Shown here: piece after piece, positions 17,043 through 25,136 of the stretch | Layout: each line of letters starts with the position of its first letter | Numbering within the stretch: position 1 is the first letter of the stretch | Program-made: the position numbers and the translations under genes | NCBI RefSeq assembly: GCF_019448085.1 | Contig: NZ_JAGFNZ010000001.1 | Location: forward strand, 806,001-870,000 | Direction of reading: 5' to 3' | Source of the DNA: Caproiciproducens faecalis | GTDB lineage: Bacteria > Bacillota > Clostridia > Oscillospirales > Acutalibacteraceae | DNA length: 64,000 nt | The notes under the pieces: generated by a model | Databases searched by the model: none | Told to the model about the DNA's origin: nothing | Seen by the model: only the letters and a program-made list of their open reading frames with translations

Positions 17043-18119
17043 TTGAAAAAAGAAAACATGCTTCGGCTGATTCAGGACATTTCCAATGCAAACGGTGCGT
17101 CCGGCTTTGAGGACGAGGTTCTCACCGTGATTCGCAGATACGGGGAAAGGCTTGGGGAATTTTCAGAGGATTCCCTGCGAAATCTTTTCCTTCGGCGTGC
17201 CGGAAACCGCGGCGGCCGCCCGGTCGTTCAGCTCGACGCCCACACGGACGAGGTTTCGTTCATGGTGCAGGCCATAAAACCCAACGGAACACTGGTCTTC
17301 ATTACGCTGGGTGGTTGGGTTGCAAACAACATTCCGGCGCACCGCGTTCGCGTGCGAAATGCGGACGGTGAATACATACCGGGCGTGATCGCAAGCAAGC
17401 CCCCGCACTTCATGACGGAAGCGGAGCGAAACGCCCCCGTCGACGTCTCAAACATGGTCATTGACGTGGGCGCAACTTCAAAGGAAGAGGCGATCCGCGA
17501 TTTTAAAATCCGCATCGGCGAACCCGTGGTGCCGGACGTCGCATATGAATACATTGAAAACCGCGGTCTCATGATCGGCAAAGCGTTTGACTGCCGCCTC
17601 GGCTGCGCTTCCATTCTGGGCACGCTGCAGGCTCTGAAGGATAAGAAACTGGATGTCGATGTTACGGCGGGCTTTGCCGTTCAGGAGGAAGTCGGAACGC
17701 GCGGTGCCTGCGTTACAAGCCGCACCATTCGTCCGGATATTGCCATCGTCTTTGAGGGTTGCCCTGCGGACGACACGTTCACTGAGGAGTACCTTACGCA
17801 GACGGCGATCCGCAAAGGACCGATGCTGCGGCATATCGATGCCCGTATGATTACGAATCCGCGGTACCAGAGATACGTTTTAGACCTCGGCGCAAAGCTC
17901 GGCATCCCGGTGCAGGAATCGGTGAGGAAGGGCGGCTCGACCAACGGCGCGCCCATTCATCTTTCCAACGCAGGCGTGCCGGTCGTCGTCGTGGGGCTTC
18001 CCGTCCGCTACATTCACACCCATTTCGGCATAGCGGCCTTCTCGGACGTGGAAAACGCCGTTAAGCTCGCGAGCGCGGTGATCGAGTCGCTGAACGCGGA
18101 CGTCATCCGCTCCTTCTGA
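17043..18119 (+). CDS. M42 family metallopeptidase (aminopeptidase/endoglucanase-like)
   Basis: This is a 358-residue M42 enzyme. QLDAHTDEVSFMVQAIKPNG carries the first zinc ligands (HTD), DCRLGC (about 186) the bridging aspartate, VQEEVGTRGA (about 212-221) the catalytic and metal glutamates, and HTHFGIAAFSDVENAVKL the final histidine. TTG 17043 is chosen because GAGGAGG (17028-17034) precedes it by 8 bases; the in-frame upstream extension to 16983 lacks a site. It follows iadA by 99 bp and lies 28 bp before the M20 peptidase gene. It probably works as a cytosolic multimeric aminopeptidase on imported peptides. Confidence 0.92.
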   Translation: MKKENMLRLIQDISNANGASGFEDEVLTVIRRYGERLGEFSEDSLRNLFLRRAGNRGGRPVVQLDAHTDEVSFMVQAIKPNGTLVFITLGGWVANNIPAHRVRVRNADGEYIPGVIASKPPHFMTEAERNAPVDVSNMVIDVGATSKEEAIRDFKIRIGEPVVPDVAYEYIENRGLMIGKAFDCRLGCASILGTLQALKDKKLDVDVTAGFAVQEEVGTRGACVTSRTIRPDIAIVFEGCPADDTFTEEYLTQTAIRKGPMLRHIDARMITNPRYQRYVLDLGAKLGIPVQESVRKGGSTNGAPIHLSNAGVPVVVVGLPVRYIHTHFGIAAFSDVENAVKLASAVIESLNADVIRSF

Positions 18120-18147
18120 ACCGAAATTGCAGAGGAGGGATTGAATT

Positions 18148-19551
18148 ATGTATCAAAAGCAGATAAAGGAATATTTCAGGCTTCACCGGGAAGAGCTTCT
18201 GCGTGATATTTCGGAGCTCATCCGCATCCCGAGCGAAAAAGGAGAGCCGAAACCCGGTATGCCGTTCGGGGAATTCCCCGCCAAAGCACTGGATGCCGCC
18301 GGAAAAATGGCGAAGGCCATGGGATTTTCCGTGCACGATTACGACCGTTGTGTCATTGCGGTCGACCTGAACGACTACCCGAGACAGCTTGATATTCTCG
18401 CGCACCTAGACGTGGTCCCGGCGGGCAACGGGTGGTCGGTCACGCAGCCGTTCGAGCCGTTTGTAAAGGACGGGAAGCTGTACGGCAGGGGCGCGGCGGA
18501 CGACAAAGGCCCCGCGGTCGCCGCCCTGTACGCTCTCAGGGCGGTGCGCGAACTCGGGGTACCGCTAAAAAAGAACGCCCGGCTGGTCCTCGGCAGTGAC
18601 GAGGAATGCGGCAGCGCAGACATGAAACATTACTACGCGATAGAGCCGGAGGCACCCATGACCATTTCTCCCGACGCGGAGTTTCCGGTCATCAACATAG
18701 AAAAAGGGCGATACAGTACATGGGTGAGGGCTTCGTGGAATCAGGACGCAGCACTCCCTCGCATCCTCTCCGCACGAGGCGGTGTCAAGAGCAACGTGGT
18801 ACCGGACACAGCGGAGGCCGTGGTGGAGGGCCTTTCCGCCGAGAAGCTTTCGGAGTATGCGCAGGCTGCCACGGATCGGACGGGAATCCGGTTCCTGATC
18901 CGGGAAGACGACGGTAGAACCGTCGTGGAGGCACATGGTGACTGTGCCCATGCTTCCACACCTGGTGAGGGCAATAACGCCGTTACGGGCCTTATCGATT
19001 TTCTTTCCCGAATCCCGTTCGCGGATTCCGAGTGCTTCCGCAGTCTCCGCGCGCTGGGAATGCTATTCCCGCATGGGGACTGGAAGGGCACGGCGGCCGG
19101 TGTGGAAATGAAGGACGACCTGTCGGGCGGGCTGACCATGAGCCTGAATCTTTTCGAATACGAAGAAGGTGGACTCAAAGCATTTTTCGACGGGCGCACG
19201 CCGGTTTCTGCGACCAATGAAAACCTGAGGGACGTGTTCTGCGCGCGGGTGCGGGTTCTTGGACTTACTCCGGACGGTGCGGATGTTTCTCCCGCCCACC
19301 ACGTTCCGAAGAACACGCCGTTCGTACGTACGTTGCTGAACTGCTATGAGCAGTATTCCGGAAAAAAGGGTGCGTGCCTTGCAATCGGCGGCGGAACATA
19401 CGCCCACCGCCTGAAAAACGGGGTCGCGTTCGGCTGTGCTATGCCGGGAACGGACAACCGCGTGCACGGTGCGGACGAATACGCCGTCATTGATGAGCTG
19501 CTGCTTGGCGCTGAAATTTTCACGCAGGTGATCATCGACCTGTGCTCATGA
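18148..19551 (+). CDS. M20 family dipeptidase (PepV/Sapep-like)
   Basis: This is a 467-residue M20 peptidase. LDILAHLDVVPAGNGW has the first zinc histidine, GRGAADDKGP the bridging aspartate, LVLGSDEECGSADM the catalytic Glu pair, ISPDAEFPV the zinc aspartate, and NRVHGADEY the C-terminal histidine. A lid domain occupies roughly residues 180-380, as in PepV. AGAGGAGGG precedes ATG 18148. Together with IadA and the M42 enzyme it completes a set for breaking di- and oligopeptides to amino acids. It ends 18 bp before the guanidine promoter region. Confidence 0.92.
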   Translation: MYQKQIKEYFRLHREELLRDISELIRIPSEKGEPKPGMPFGEFPAKALDAAGKMAKAMGFSVHDYDRCVIAVDLNDYPRQLDILAHLDVVPAGNGWSVTQPFEPFVKDGKLYGRGAADDKGPAVAALYALRAVRELGVPLKKNARLVLGSDEECGSADMKHYYAIEPEAPMTISPDAEFPVINIEKGRYSTWVRASWNQDAALPRILSARGGVKSNVVPDTAEAVVEGLSAEKLSEYAQAATDRTGIRFLIREDDGRTVVEAHGDCAHASTPGEGNNAVTGLIDFLSRIPFADSECFRSLRALGMLFPHGDWKGTAAGVEMKDDLSGGLTMSLNLFEYEEGGLKAFFDGRTPVSATNENLRDVFCARVRVLGLTPDGADVSPAHHVPKNTPFVRTLLNCYEQYSGKKGACLAIGGGTYAHRLKNGVAFGCAMPGTDNRVHGADEYAVIDELLLGAEIFTQVIIDLCS

Positions 19552-19569
19552 AAAGGCACGTTCAAAGCT

Positions 19570-19598
19570 TTGACATCTTTTCAGATGGATGGTACCAT
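19570..19598 (+). promoter_or_regulatory. promoter of the guanidine riboswitch transcript
   Basis: TTGACA (19570-19575), a 17-base spacer and TACCAT (19593-19598). The -35 is perfect and the -10 matches in four of six positions. The predicted start near 19605 coincides with the 5' edge of the riboswitch. Confidence 0.6.
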
Positions 19599-19607
19599 AA
19601 GGCATAA

Positions 19608-19692
19608 TTTTATAGAGTTTTGCTGCTGGGACCGGTTCGGGATAAAACACACAGGATACTGTGTTCACGGAAGGATAAAAGCCTGAGAGACA
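19608..19692 (+). promoter_or_regulatory. guanidine-I (ykkC) riboswitch aptamer
   Basis: GGGACCGGTTCGGGATAAAA, then the hairpin ACACAGGATACTGTGT, then CACGGAAGGATAAAAGCC and TGAGAGA reproduce the conserved order of guanidine-I aptamers (GG.CCGAGAG, ACAC stem, CACGGAGGGATAAAAGCCCGGGAGA). The 5' strand (TAGAGTTTTGCTG) is more divergent than the classical CTAGGGTTCCG, so the element may be partly degraded. It sits between a promoter and a terminator, 55 bp upstream of a broken gdx gene, which is the expected target. The call rests on motif recall; a covariance search would settle it. Confidence 0.75.
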
Positions 19693-19693
19693 T

Positions 19694-19720
19694 GAAAATG
19701 TTTCCAAGGCATTTTTCTTT
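19694..19720 (+). terminator. expression-platform terminator of the riboswitch
   Basis: GAAAATG pairs with CATTTTTC around TTTCCAAGG, and an alternative GCCT/AGGC pairing connects it to the aptamer 3' end. The T-rich tail (CATTTTTCTTTG) fits transcriptional control: guanidine binding would favour read-through. Confidence 0.6.
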
Positions 19721-19745
19721 GTCCGTAAGAAAAGGAGTAAAGAAT

Positions 19746-20000
19746 ATGAACTGGATTTTCTAAGTCGCCGCGGGCGGTCGGCCTGAAGTACTCCCATGGA
19801 TTTACCAACCCGATTCTCAGCGTTCTGACGATGGCGGACATGGATGCAAGCTTTTATTTCCTGTCGTTTTGCTGAAGTACCTTCCCCTTGGAACGGTTTA
19901 AGCCGCATGGACGGGAATCGGCACAGTCGGAACCTTTTTCGCTGTGGAAGTGGATTGCGTCAAAATCGTCGACTGTGAATATGTGGTATCATATGCATAG
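19746..20000 (+). pseudogene. gdx: decayed SMR-family guanidinium exporter (gdx/sugE)
   Basis: ATG 19746 behind AAAGGAG begins MNWIF and hits a stop at once. In other frames the next 250 bp encode VGLKYSHGFTNPILSVLT and LKYLPLGTV, a stop, then AAWTGIGTVGTFFA. These are the hallmark segments of Gdx/SugE small multidrug-resistance proteins (AVGLKYTHGF and VWTGIGAVG). At least three frame changes, two stops and loss of the last membrane helix show that it is dead. The preceding guanidine riboswitch confirms the assignment. The 25-codon frame that follows at 20013, behind AGGAGG, resembles nothing I know. Confidence 0.8.
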
Positions 20001-20079
20001 GAGGCAGAAAAAATGGCAAGCAATAACAGTAAGTATTCAGAGAAAATGAGGGGATTTGAACCCAAGGTCGATCCAATGT

Positions 20080-20153
20080 TTTGGATTTAGCGTGGTTATC
20101 TCCAATATGGAAATAAATAGCACAGATTCCTTAATTCGGAGTCAGTGCTATTT
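20080..20153 (+). repeat. dispersed GGTTATCTCCA repeat plus hairpin, copy 3
   Basis: TTGGATTTAGCGTGGTTATCTCCA (20081-20104) matches the copy at 7902 closely. After a few bases comes a stem, AAATAGCAC.GATTCC / GGAGTC.GTGCTATTT (20115-20153), with loop TTAATTC. The final CCA.CAT of the other copies has changed to CCAATAT. From 20154 to 20494 I recognise no gene on either strand; the minus strand has short frames only. Confidence 0.6.
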
Positions 20154-20494
20154 TATGGACTGTTGCCGGATTTTGACGATGAGGCTGATGAATGAGATTT
20201 TCCAGAAAGTGTGATTACTTATAGCAGAAATTTAAACTGAAAAGTAATAGCTTGGCTATTATAAAGTCAAAACAAGAGAAGGTGCTTATAACCCCTCTTT
20301 AATCCGTTCGGCAAAAACATAGATGCGCTCTATTTCAATAGACCGGGTTCATTGCATCAGGCCGACCAGCATATTTTCTTGCCTGAGCGTGGGCCAGCAA
20401 GGCCGTTGGAAAGATTTCCACGCCTTCATGACTTCCTGTGCGAAGCTGTGTCAGGAAGACAGAGATATTGCACAGATGGATGGCCCTAAAAATC

Positions 20495-21190
20495 TTATAC
20501 GTTTCGCAACTCCCATCCACACAATTTATCAAGCTGCTCCGGAGTATGAAACCAATGCTCGCCCTGCTCGTAAATAGTAAGTGCCGCGCCGTGGGTTTTG
20601 CAAAAATCTGCGACGGTTTCGCGAGCGGTCAGATTGTCTTGCCCCCCGTAAAGGATTGAAGTAGGAGCTTTCCACCCGGGAAGCGGATGCTCTCTCACCC
20701 AGCTGAGATAATGCCAGGAGAGCGTCTGACCGAAGTTTGTGGGAATCTCGCCTTTGGCGCGAAGCAGCTCCTCGGTCACGCCTGCCCAGCCGATCATATC
20801 GAGAATCAGCCGCTCCATATCCACAATGGGGGATACAAGCAAAGCCTTTTCAATAGGCTCGTCGGCAAAGGCTAGCATGGAGAAATACGCGCCGATGCTG
20901 GTTGCTCTGAGAGAAATATTAGTCCAGCGAGGCTTCATGTGTGCCATGACAGTTTGCAGTTCCGGTACAACCGCCCAAGGGTCGAAGCTACCCTGTGTTC
21001 CTTTGCGTGCCCCGTGTTCCGGCAGATCAACGCCAAGAACCTGATACCCGGCAGGGACGGCGATTTCGGCAAATACCGCGGCTTCCTCTTTGTTTCCCCC
21101 CTGACCGTGAACGAACAGCCAGCACTTTTTACTCGTCTCCCCGTACAGAACGGATGGAATTTGTTTGATTTGATAATTTTCAGTTTTCAT
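20495..21190 (-). CDS. alpha/beta hydrolase
   Basis: This is a 231-residue alpha/beta-hydrolase-fold protein. CWLFVHGQGGNKEEA (about 23-37) is the oxyanion loop, RATSIGAYFSML the nucleophile elbow (Ser about 97), GGQDNLT the acid, and YEQGEHWFHTPEQ the catalytic histidine. It resembles peptidase S9-like or YqiA/YhhA-like small hydrolases with no defined substrate. Its 5' end faces the serine-recombinase remnant, so it may have entered with a mobile element. No signal peptide is present; it acts in the cytosol. Confidence 0.85.
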   Translation of the reverse strand: MKTENYQIKQIPSVLYGETSKKCWLFVHGQGGNKEEAAVFAEIAVPAGYQVLGVDLPEHGARKGTQGSFDPWAVVPELQTVMAHMKPRWTNISLRATSIGAYFSMLAFADEPIEKALLVSPIVDMERLILDMIGWAGVTEELLRAKGEIPTNFGQTLSWHYLSWVREHPLPGWKAPTSILYGGQDNLTARETVADFCKTHGAALTIYEQGEHWFHTPEQLDKLCGWELRNV

Positions 21191-21227
21191 AGAAATTTTC
21201 TCTTTTCTTGTGTGATATTTGAATTAG

Positions 21228-21596
21228 CTCATATCCAGCCGAATCATCTGCGGCGACTGCGGCGGGGTATACCGCAGTAAGGTATGGCACAGCACATCAA
21301 AATACCGGTGCGTTATTTGGCAGTGCAATGCGAAGTTCAAAAACGGAAAGAAATGTGCCACACCCCATTTTTATGAAGACGAGCTGAAAGCTCTTTTTGT
21401 AGATGCTTTTAACAGTCTGCTTGCCGATCGGGAAAGTATTTTCGCCGCCTATGAGGAAATCATTGCGGATTTGACTGATAACACTGCCCTCCCAAAAGAA
21501 GCGACCGTGGATTGCCTGATTGTTCGTTCCGACACAGAATTTACTTTTCGGTTTAAAGATGGGACGGAATTGCCATGGAACAGTAAAAAGCGGTGA
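21228..21596 (+). pseudogene. remnant of a large serine recombinase
   Basis: An open stretch without a start reads RIICGDCGGVY, KYRCVIWQCNAKFKNGKKC and ATPHFYEDELKALFVDAF. This is the zinc beta-ribbon domain of TnpX-like large serine recombinases (CGxCG with WQC and C.TP). After AYEEIIADLT the sequence jumps to VDCLIVRSDTEFTFRFKDGTEL, the extreme C-terminus of the same family. The coiled-coil region between them (about 150-200 residues) and the whole catalytic N-terminus are missing. It marks a former integrative element at this place. Confidence 0.8.
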
Positions 21597-21721
21597 CTCA
21601 GTCAAAGTTAAAATAATGATTTATTGTCATAATATTTTTTACCCTATGCATTTTACTTCATTGTATGGAATTATGTGCTTGTTGTCAAATTCGGTATCGA
21701 AGTAGAAAGGTCTACCGTTAA

Positions 21722-22201
21722 TTATTCCCCCTTTTGGCTTGCGTTTTCTCTCGCGCCCAGAACTTTATCTACGGCAGCGCTGGCTGTTTTTTGGCACAGT
21801 TGTCTAAACCGGCGCTTTCCAATTCTCCTGTCTGCGGCCAGCAATAAATTGGTTAAGCCCCAGATATCGTATTGAAAATTCTTTGTAAGCAATTCATTTC
21901 TTGGAGTATTCAAATACTCACAGATAAGGTGGGGAATATTTGTTTTAGTATTTCCATAATCAGGATAGATAGAAAAGGGTTCATCGTTCCCGGTATCATG
22001 GTTAAGAATATCTGTAAAATCATCTGGATAATTCCAAATGATTTCTCTATTCAGAACAAACCAGTATTTGGGAAACATATTCATGCCGCTGTTCCATCCG
22101 CCCTTCTTGCGATAGACGGTGCAGTGGAATTGAAGATCAATATTTTGATCCAGAATGGAATCAATTTCTTTTTGAAGCTTGCTCCAAGGTCTGCTTCTCA
22201 T
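21722..22201 (-). CDS. SF0329 family protein
   Basis: This is a 159-residue soluble protein beginning MRSRPWSKLQKEIDSILDQNIDLQFHC, with YWFVLNREIIWNYP in the middle and FQYDIWGLTNLLLAADRRIGKRRFRQL near the end. This pattern belongs to a widespread but uncharacterised family (SF0329-like). There is no catalytic motif or membrane segment. It stands alone, with no operon partner on its strand. Such proteins are frequent in accessory regions; the function is unknown. Confidence 0.7.
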   Translation of the reverse strand: MRSRPWSKLQKEIDSILDQNIDLQFHCTVYRKKGGWNSGMNMFPKYWFVLNREIIWNYPDDFTDILNHDTGNDEPFSIYPDYGNTKTNIPHLICEYLNTPRNELLTKNFQYDIWGLTNLLLAADRRIGKRRFRQLCQKTASAAVDKVLGARENASQKGE

Positions 22202-22435
22202 GTTGAAAACCTCGTTTCATTTTAGCTTTCTGATAGAGTAAGGACCGCAATCAGCCGTTGCTGATAATCGCGCCGAATCTATTGCAGTACCGTGCAGTTG
22301 ACTTGCGCTACATTGAAACTATTATATTCCCGGTAGCTTGAAATGAAAGGACAACGGTATGGCGCAAAGATTGATAAATATTTCTGTAGATCTGTCGATA
22401 TATTTATAAATAATTAGGGAAAGGAAACATACAAA

Positions 22436-23299
22436 ATGTCATTTAAAAGGCAATTTAATAATTTTGATTTTCGAAAAATGGGACAGGAGAGAATATATCA
22501 ATACATTGGGCCCGAAATTCGATCAGGAGAGATTTTTCCCGCTCTTAGAGATAACCGAATAGATTTTTACTATAATGGGGGTTGCATTTATCAATACAAA
22601 AATAAAGGTTTTTACTGCAATCCTGATTACGGCAAATATCTCCACGGGGCAGTTCCTTCCCTGACAGGTGAAAGTGATTATTTTATAGATAGCTTTTCTG
22701 ATATTAATTTTGGATTATTACATTCCGATTTAAAAAAAGCAATTGGAAAAAAGTTTTCAAATGTGGAACGAAATGCAGAACGGAGTTATTTGAAAAATAT
22801 TTATGCATATACGTATAGCCGGCAAGGCTCTGCGGTCAAGGTTATTGACATAGAGGTTTATATCGACAGAACCAAATGCGATATGGTATTATGGGACAGT
22901 GGGACACAAACGTTGCAATTCGTTGAGGCAAAATTATATGATGACTCCAGACTCTGGGAAAAAGGAGAAAGAGAATTAGATACTTTGGAACAAGTACAAA
23001 AATATGAACAGGCCATAAGCACACAGCAAAATGATATCCTTTTACAGTATCAGACATCTATTGGCATTATGAAGCAATTTGGACTTGAGATCGGTCAGAT
23101 TAGAAATATAAATCCGTCGGTCAAGCTGGCGATTTTTGATGTGAGACGCAGCCGTTTCAATGACGGTCATAATAAAGGCAGAAAAGAGAAAATTGATTCT
23201 TTCTATAAGGAAAAGCTAAAGAACAATTTGTATCTTTGCTTTGACAGGCAGCCCGAAGACATAACGCCTGATTTAATATTCAATGGACATTATGAATAG
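22436..23299 (+). CDS. orphan protein with PD-(D/E)XK nuclease-like motif
   Basis: This is a 287-residue protein, not recognised as a named family. Residues about 141-170 read IEVYIDRTKCDMVLWDSGTQ followed by LQFVEAKLYDD: an acidic residue on one strand and ExK on the next strand, the core signature of PD-(D/E)XK nucleases. Downstream, SIGIMKQFG and VKLAIFDV may complete the fold. The N-terminal 130 residues are rich in aromatic and Asn residues. It is AT-rich compared with its neighbours and has its own AGGAAA ribosome site. It could be a restriction or defence effector, a DNA repair factor or a phage remnant; no partner methylase or helicase is nearby. Confidence 0.6.
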   Translation: MSFKRQFNNFDFRKMGQERIYQYIGPEIRSGEIFPALRDNRIDFYYNGGCIYQYKNKGFYCNPDYGKYLHGAVPSLTGESDYFIDSFSDINFGLLHSDLKKAIGKKFSNVERNAERSYLKNIYAYTYSRQGSAVKVIDIEVYIDRTKCDMVLWDSGTQTLQFVEAKLYDDSRLWEKGERELDTLEQVQKYEQAISTQQNDILLQYQTSIGIMKQFGLEIGQIRNINPSVKLAIFDVRRSRFNDGHNKGRKEKIDSFYKEKLKNNLYLCFDRQPEDITPDLIFNGHYE

Positions 23300-23305
23300 C
23301 AAAGG

Positions 23306-23335
23306 GCTGCTCTGTTGCTGAGCGGCTTTTTCAGT
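23306..23335 (+). terminator. terminator after the PD-(D/E)XK-like gene
   Basis: GGGCTGCTC pairs with GAGCGGCTTT around TGTTGCT (one wobble), ending in TTTTTC. It is 7 bp after the stop codon. Confidence 0.7.
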
Positions 23336-23361
23336 ATGATGCCATACATTTGTCTTTTTGC

Positions 23362-23390
23362 AGCGCAGATTCTGTTCTGCGCTTTTTTTT
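23362..23390 (+). terminator. second strong terminator
   Basis: AGCGCAGA pairs with TCTGCGCT around TTCTGT, followed by eight T residues. It insulates the regulator gene at 23471 from upstream transcription. Confidence 0.8.
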
Positions 23391-23470
23391 GAAGAATATG
23401 CGACAGTACGTATGTCCTGCTAGTAAAACAATACTATGATAAACTGATGTTTGTAAGGAGGAACCCAAAG

Positions 23471-23956
23471 ATGGAGCTGACAAAAACTTCCCGAATCCTC
23501 TCTGTTTTTCACCTGTTCCGGTATTGCAGTGAGGTCTCTTTCAAAGAGATTACCAATTTGCTGCCGGTGAGTGAAAAGACCGTTTACCGGGATATCACGC
23601 TGCTCAGGCAGGCTGGTGTTCTGCATATCCGCTTTTCCCAAAAAAGAGGCGCGTTTGTTTTAGTTGATACCGATTTTCATCCGCCGCAGTTTCCCGAGAA
23701 CAAAACGCGAAAATTGTACCTTGAAAAAATAATACGGTTATGCACGTTAATGGTAGGGCTGGACAGCGACGACCCGATCGTTTGGTATCGGGAGCGCTAC
23801 CCCCAACTGTCAGCTCGAACACGGCAGCGGGATTTTGCCGAGCTTTTCAAAATCGGATACCGTATTCGTTATGAGCCGACAGACCCATGGGGTGAATCCG
23901 GTCATTATGATTATGAGATTCCGGACACCTATGGATTAGAAACGTTTCATACTTGA
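23471..23956 (+). CDS. DeoR/YafY-type HTH regulator without WYL domain
   Basis: This is a 161-residue protein. The N-terminal helix-turn-helix (about 1-60) has the HTH_11 pattern: LTKTSRILSVFHLFRYC, FKEITNLLPVSEKTVYRDI and LLRQAGVL. After RFSQKRGAFVL it does not continue into a WYL ligand domain but into a short helical tail with LYLEKIIRLCTLMVGL and YETP-like end residues. ATG 23471 follows AAGGAGG by 9 bases. It is 12 bp upstream of the WG-repeat gene and may regulate this small operon. The length, half that of YafY regulators, suggests an independent short family. Confidence 0.75.
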   Translation: MELTKTSRILSVFHLFRYCSEVSFKEITNLLPVSEKTVYRDITLLRQAGVLHIRFSQKRGAFVLVDTDFHPPQFPENKTRKLYLEKIIRLCTLMVGLDSDDPIVWYRERYPQLSARTRQRDFAELFKIGYRIRYEPTDPWGESGHYDYEIPDTYGLETFHT

Positions 23957-23968
23957 AAGAAGGATAAT

Positions 23969-24655
23969 ATGAAAAAATGCAGCATATATAACGTCTTTGG
24001 TAAAAAGGTCGAAGGGGTACTTTCCGGCAACCGTATTTATCCGTCGTCGGAAGACGAATTATTTTACGACCTTCTTGAACCGTTTTTGCTGCCGGTGGAA
24101 TCCGGTGGTAAATGGGGTCTAATGGACGGACACAGCGGAGCCCTTCGTGTTTCCCTGCGGTTTGATTTCATTGGACTGTTTGTATACGGTGCCTGTCACG
24201 CAGTGAAAGACGGCCTGCACGGATATCTGGGGGCACGGGGTGAAGCCGTGCTTCCGTTTGAATACGAGGATGTCGGCGACGAGTCTTCCCCGGATGGATA
24301 TTTTGCGGTCAAGCGTGGAAAATGGGGCGTGGTGAACAAAAACAATGTGCCGGTTGTGCCGTTTGTTTATGATAGAATTTTTCTGGATAGCTGTGTTGAC
24401 CGGAATATAGGATGGCTCACCCCCTATTCAGGAGTGACCGCCATCAAAGACGACCGCTACGTCCTTCTTGACAGCAGCTATCAGGTGCTGACGGACAACC
24501 TGACCGCATATCCGCGTGGGTATGAAGATTACTTACTGCTGCAAAACGGCAGAAAATTCGGTGTGGCCTGCCGGGATGGGCGGCTCATCACCGATGTCAC
24601 TCTGCTAAAGAGAGAGGCTATGAATCTGATTAAAAAGCTAGGGAGAGCTTGCTGA
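23969..24655 (+). CDS. WG-repeat protein
   Basis: This is a 228-residue protein with several WG repeats: GGKWGLMDGHSG, LHGYLGARGEAVLPFEYEDV, RGKWGVVNKNNVPVVPFVYDRI, and weaker ones at VTAIKDDRYVLL and GRKFGVACRDGRLI. No signal peptide is visible, so it is probably cytosolic. WG repeats form beta-propeller-like or solenoid surfaces for protein binding; no enzyme activity is known. GAAAGAAGGATAAT precedes the ATG. It overlaps the next gene by one base (TGATG), so the two are co-translated. Confidence 0.8.
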   Translation: MKKCSIYNVFGKKVEGVLSGNRIYPSSEDELFYDLLEPFLLPVESGGKWGLMDGHSGALRVSLRFDFIGLFVYGACHAVKDGLHGYLGARGEAVLPFEYEDVGDESSPDGYFAVKRGKWGVVNKNNVPVVPFVYDRIFLDSCVDRNIGWLTPYSGVTAIKDDRYVLLDSSYQVLTDNLTAYPRGYEDYLLLQNGRKFGVACRDGRLITDVTLLKREAMNLIKKLGRAC

Positions 24656-25074
24656 TGGAAAATATGGAATATTTTACTTTAAGGCTTCCATGTAGTCATG
24701 AAGATAAAACAGAATCTCTGCAAACCATGAGAAAGCTCAGCTGTTTTCTGACGGTGGCGAGGGCGGACGGTTTTTTAGCGTTGGAGCCTTTTCTGGAACA
24801 GGAAACAGATCTACTGATCAAAGCGTGCCTGCTTGATATTCTGGACGGACTGGACGGCACGGAACTGGAACAGCGTTTCAGAGGATATTTGGCGGCGGGA
24901 GATTACCGTGGTAAGGATTTTTTGCAGGCTGTTGTGGTATTAAAGGGATTTCTGCTTCTGCAAGCCTGCCAGACTCCGGAAATTTTCTGGAAAGAACTGC
25001 AAGGCTTTTTTGGTGCAGATTTCGCATTGGAGTATCGGGAAGCATTCCGGCTGGAGCAAACGAAGGGAAAATAA
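24655..25074 (+). CDS. hypothetical helical protein paired with the WG-repeat gene
   Basis: This is a 139-residue soluble protein, predicted mostly helical (CLLDILDGLDGTELEQRFRGYLA, LLQACQTPEIFWKELQGFF). I do not recognise the family. ATG 24655 overlaps the upstream TGA. The regular acidic-helical character and tight coupling suggest a partner or adaptor for the WG-repeat protein, possibly HEAT-like, but this is only inference. Confidence 0.65.
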   Translation: MENMEYFTLRLPCSHEDKTESLQTMRKLSCFLTVARADGFLALEPFLEQETDLLIKACLLDILDGLDGTELEQRFRGYLAAGDYRGKDFLQAVVVLKGFLLLQACQTPEIFWKELQGFFGADFALEYREAFRLEQTKGK

Positions 25075-25136
25075 CAGCAAATCTTGTTAAGAATTTCATG
25101 TGAATGAAGTACAGCCAACAAGAAAGGACGAAGCGA

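Noticed and set aside
20049-20062. GGGGATTTGAACCC looks like the reverse complement of a tRNA T-arm
   Set aside because: No acceptor stem, D-arm or anticodon arm can be folded around it on either strand, and the bases translate within a short ORF after AGGAGG. It is not a tRNA gene.
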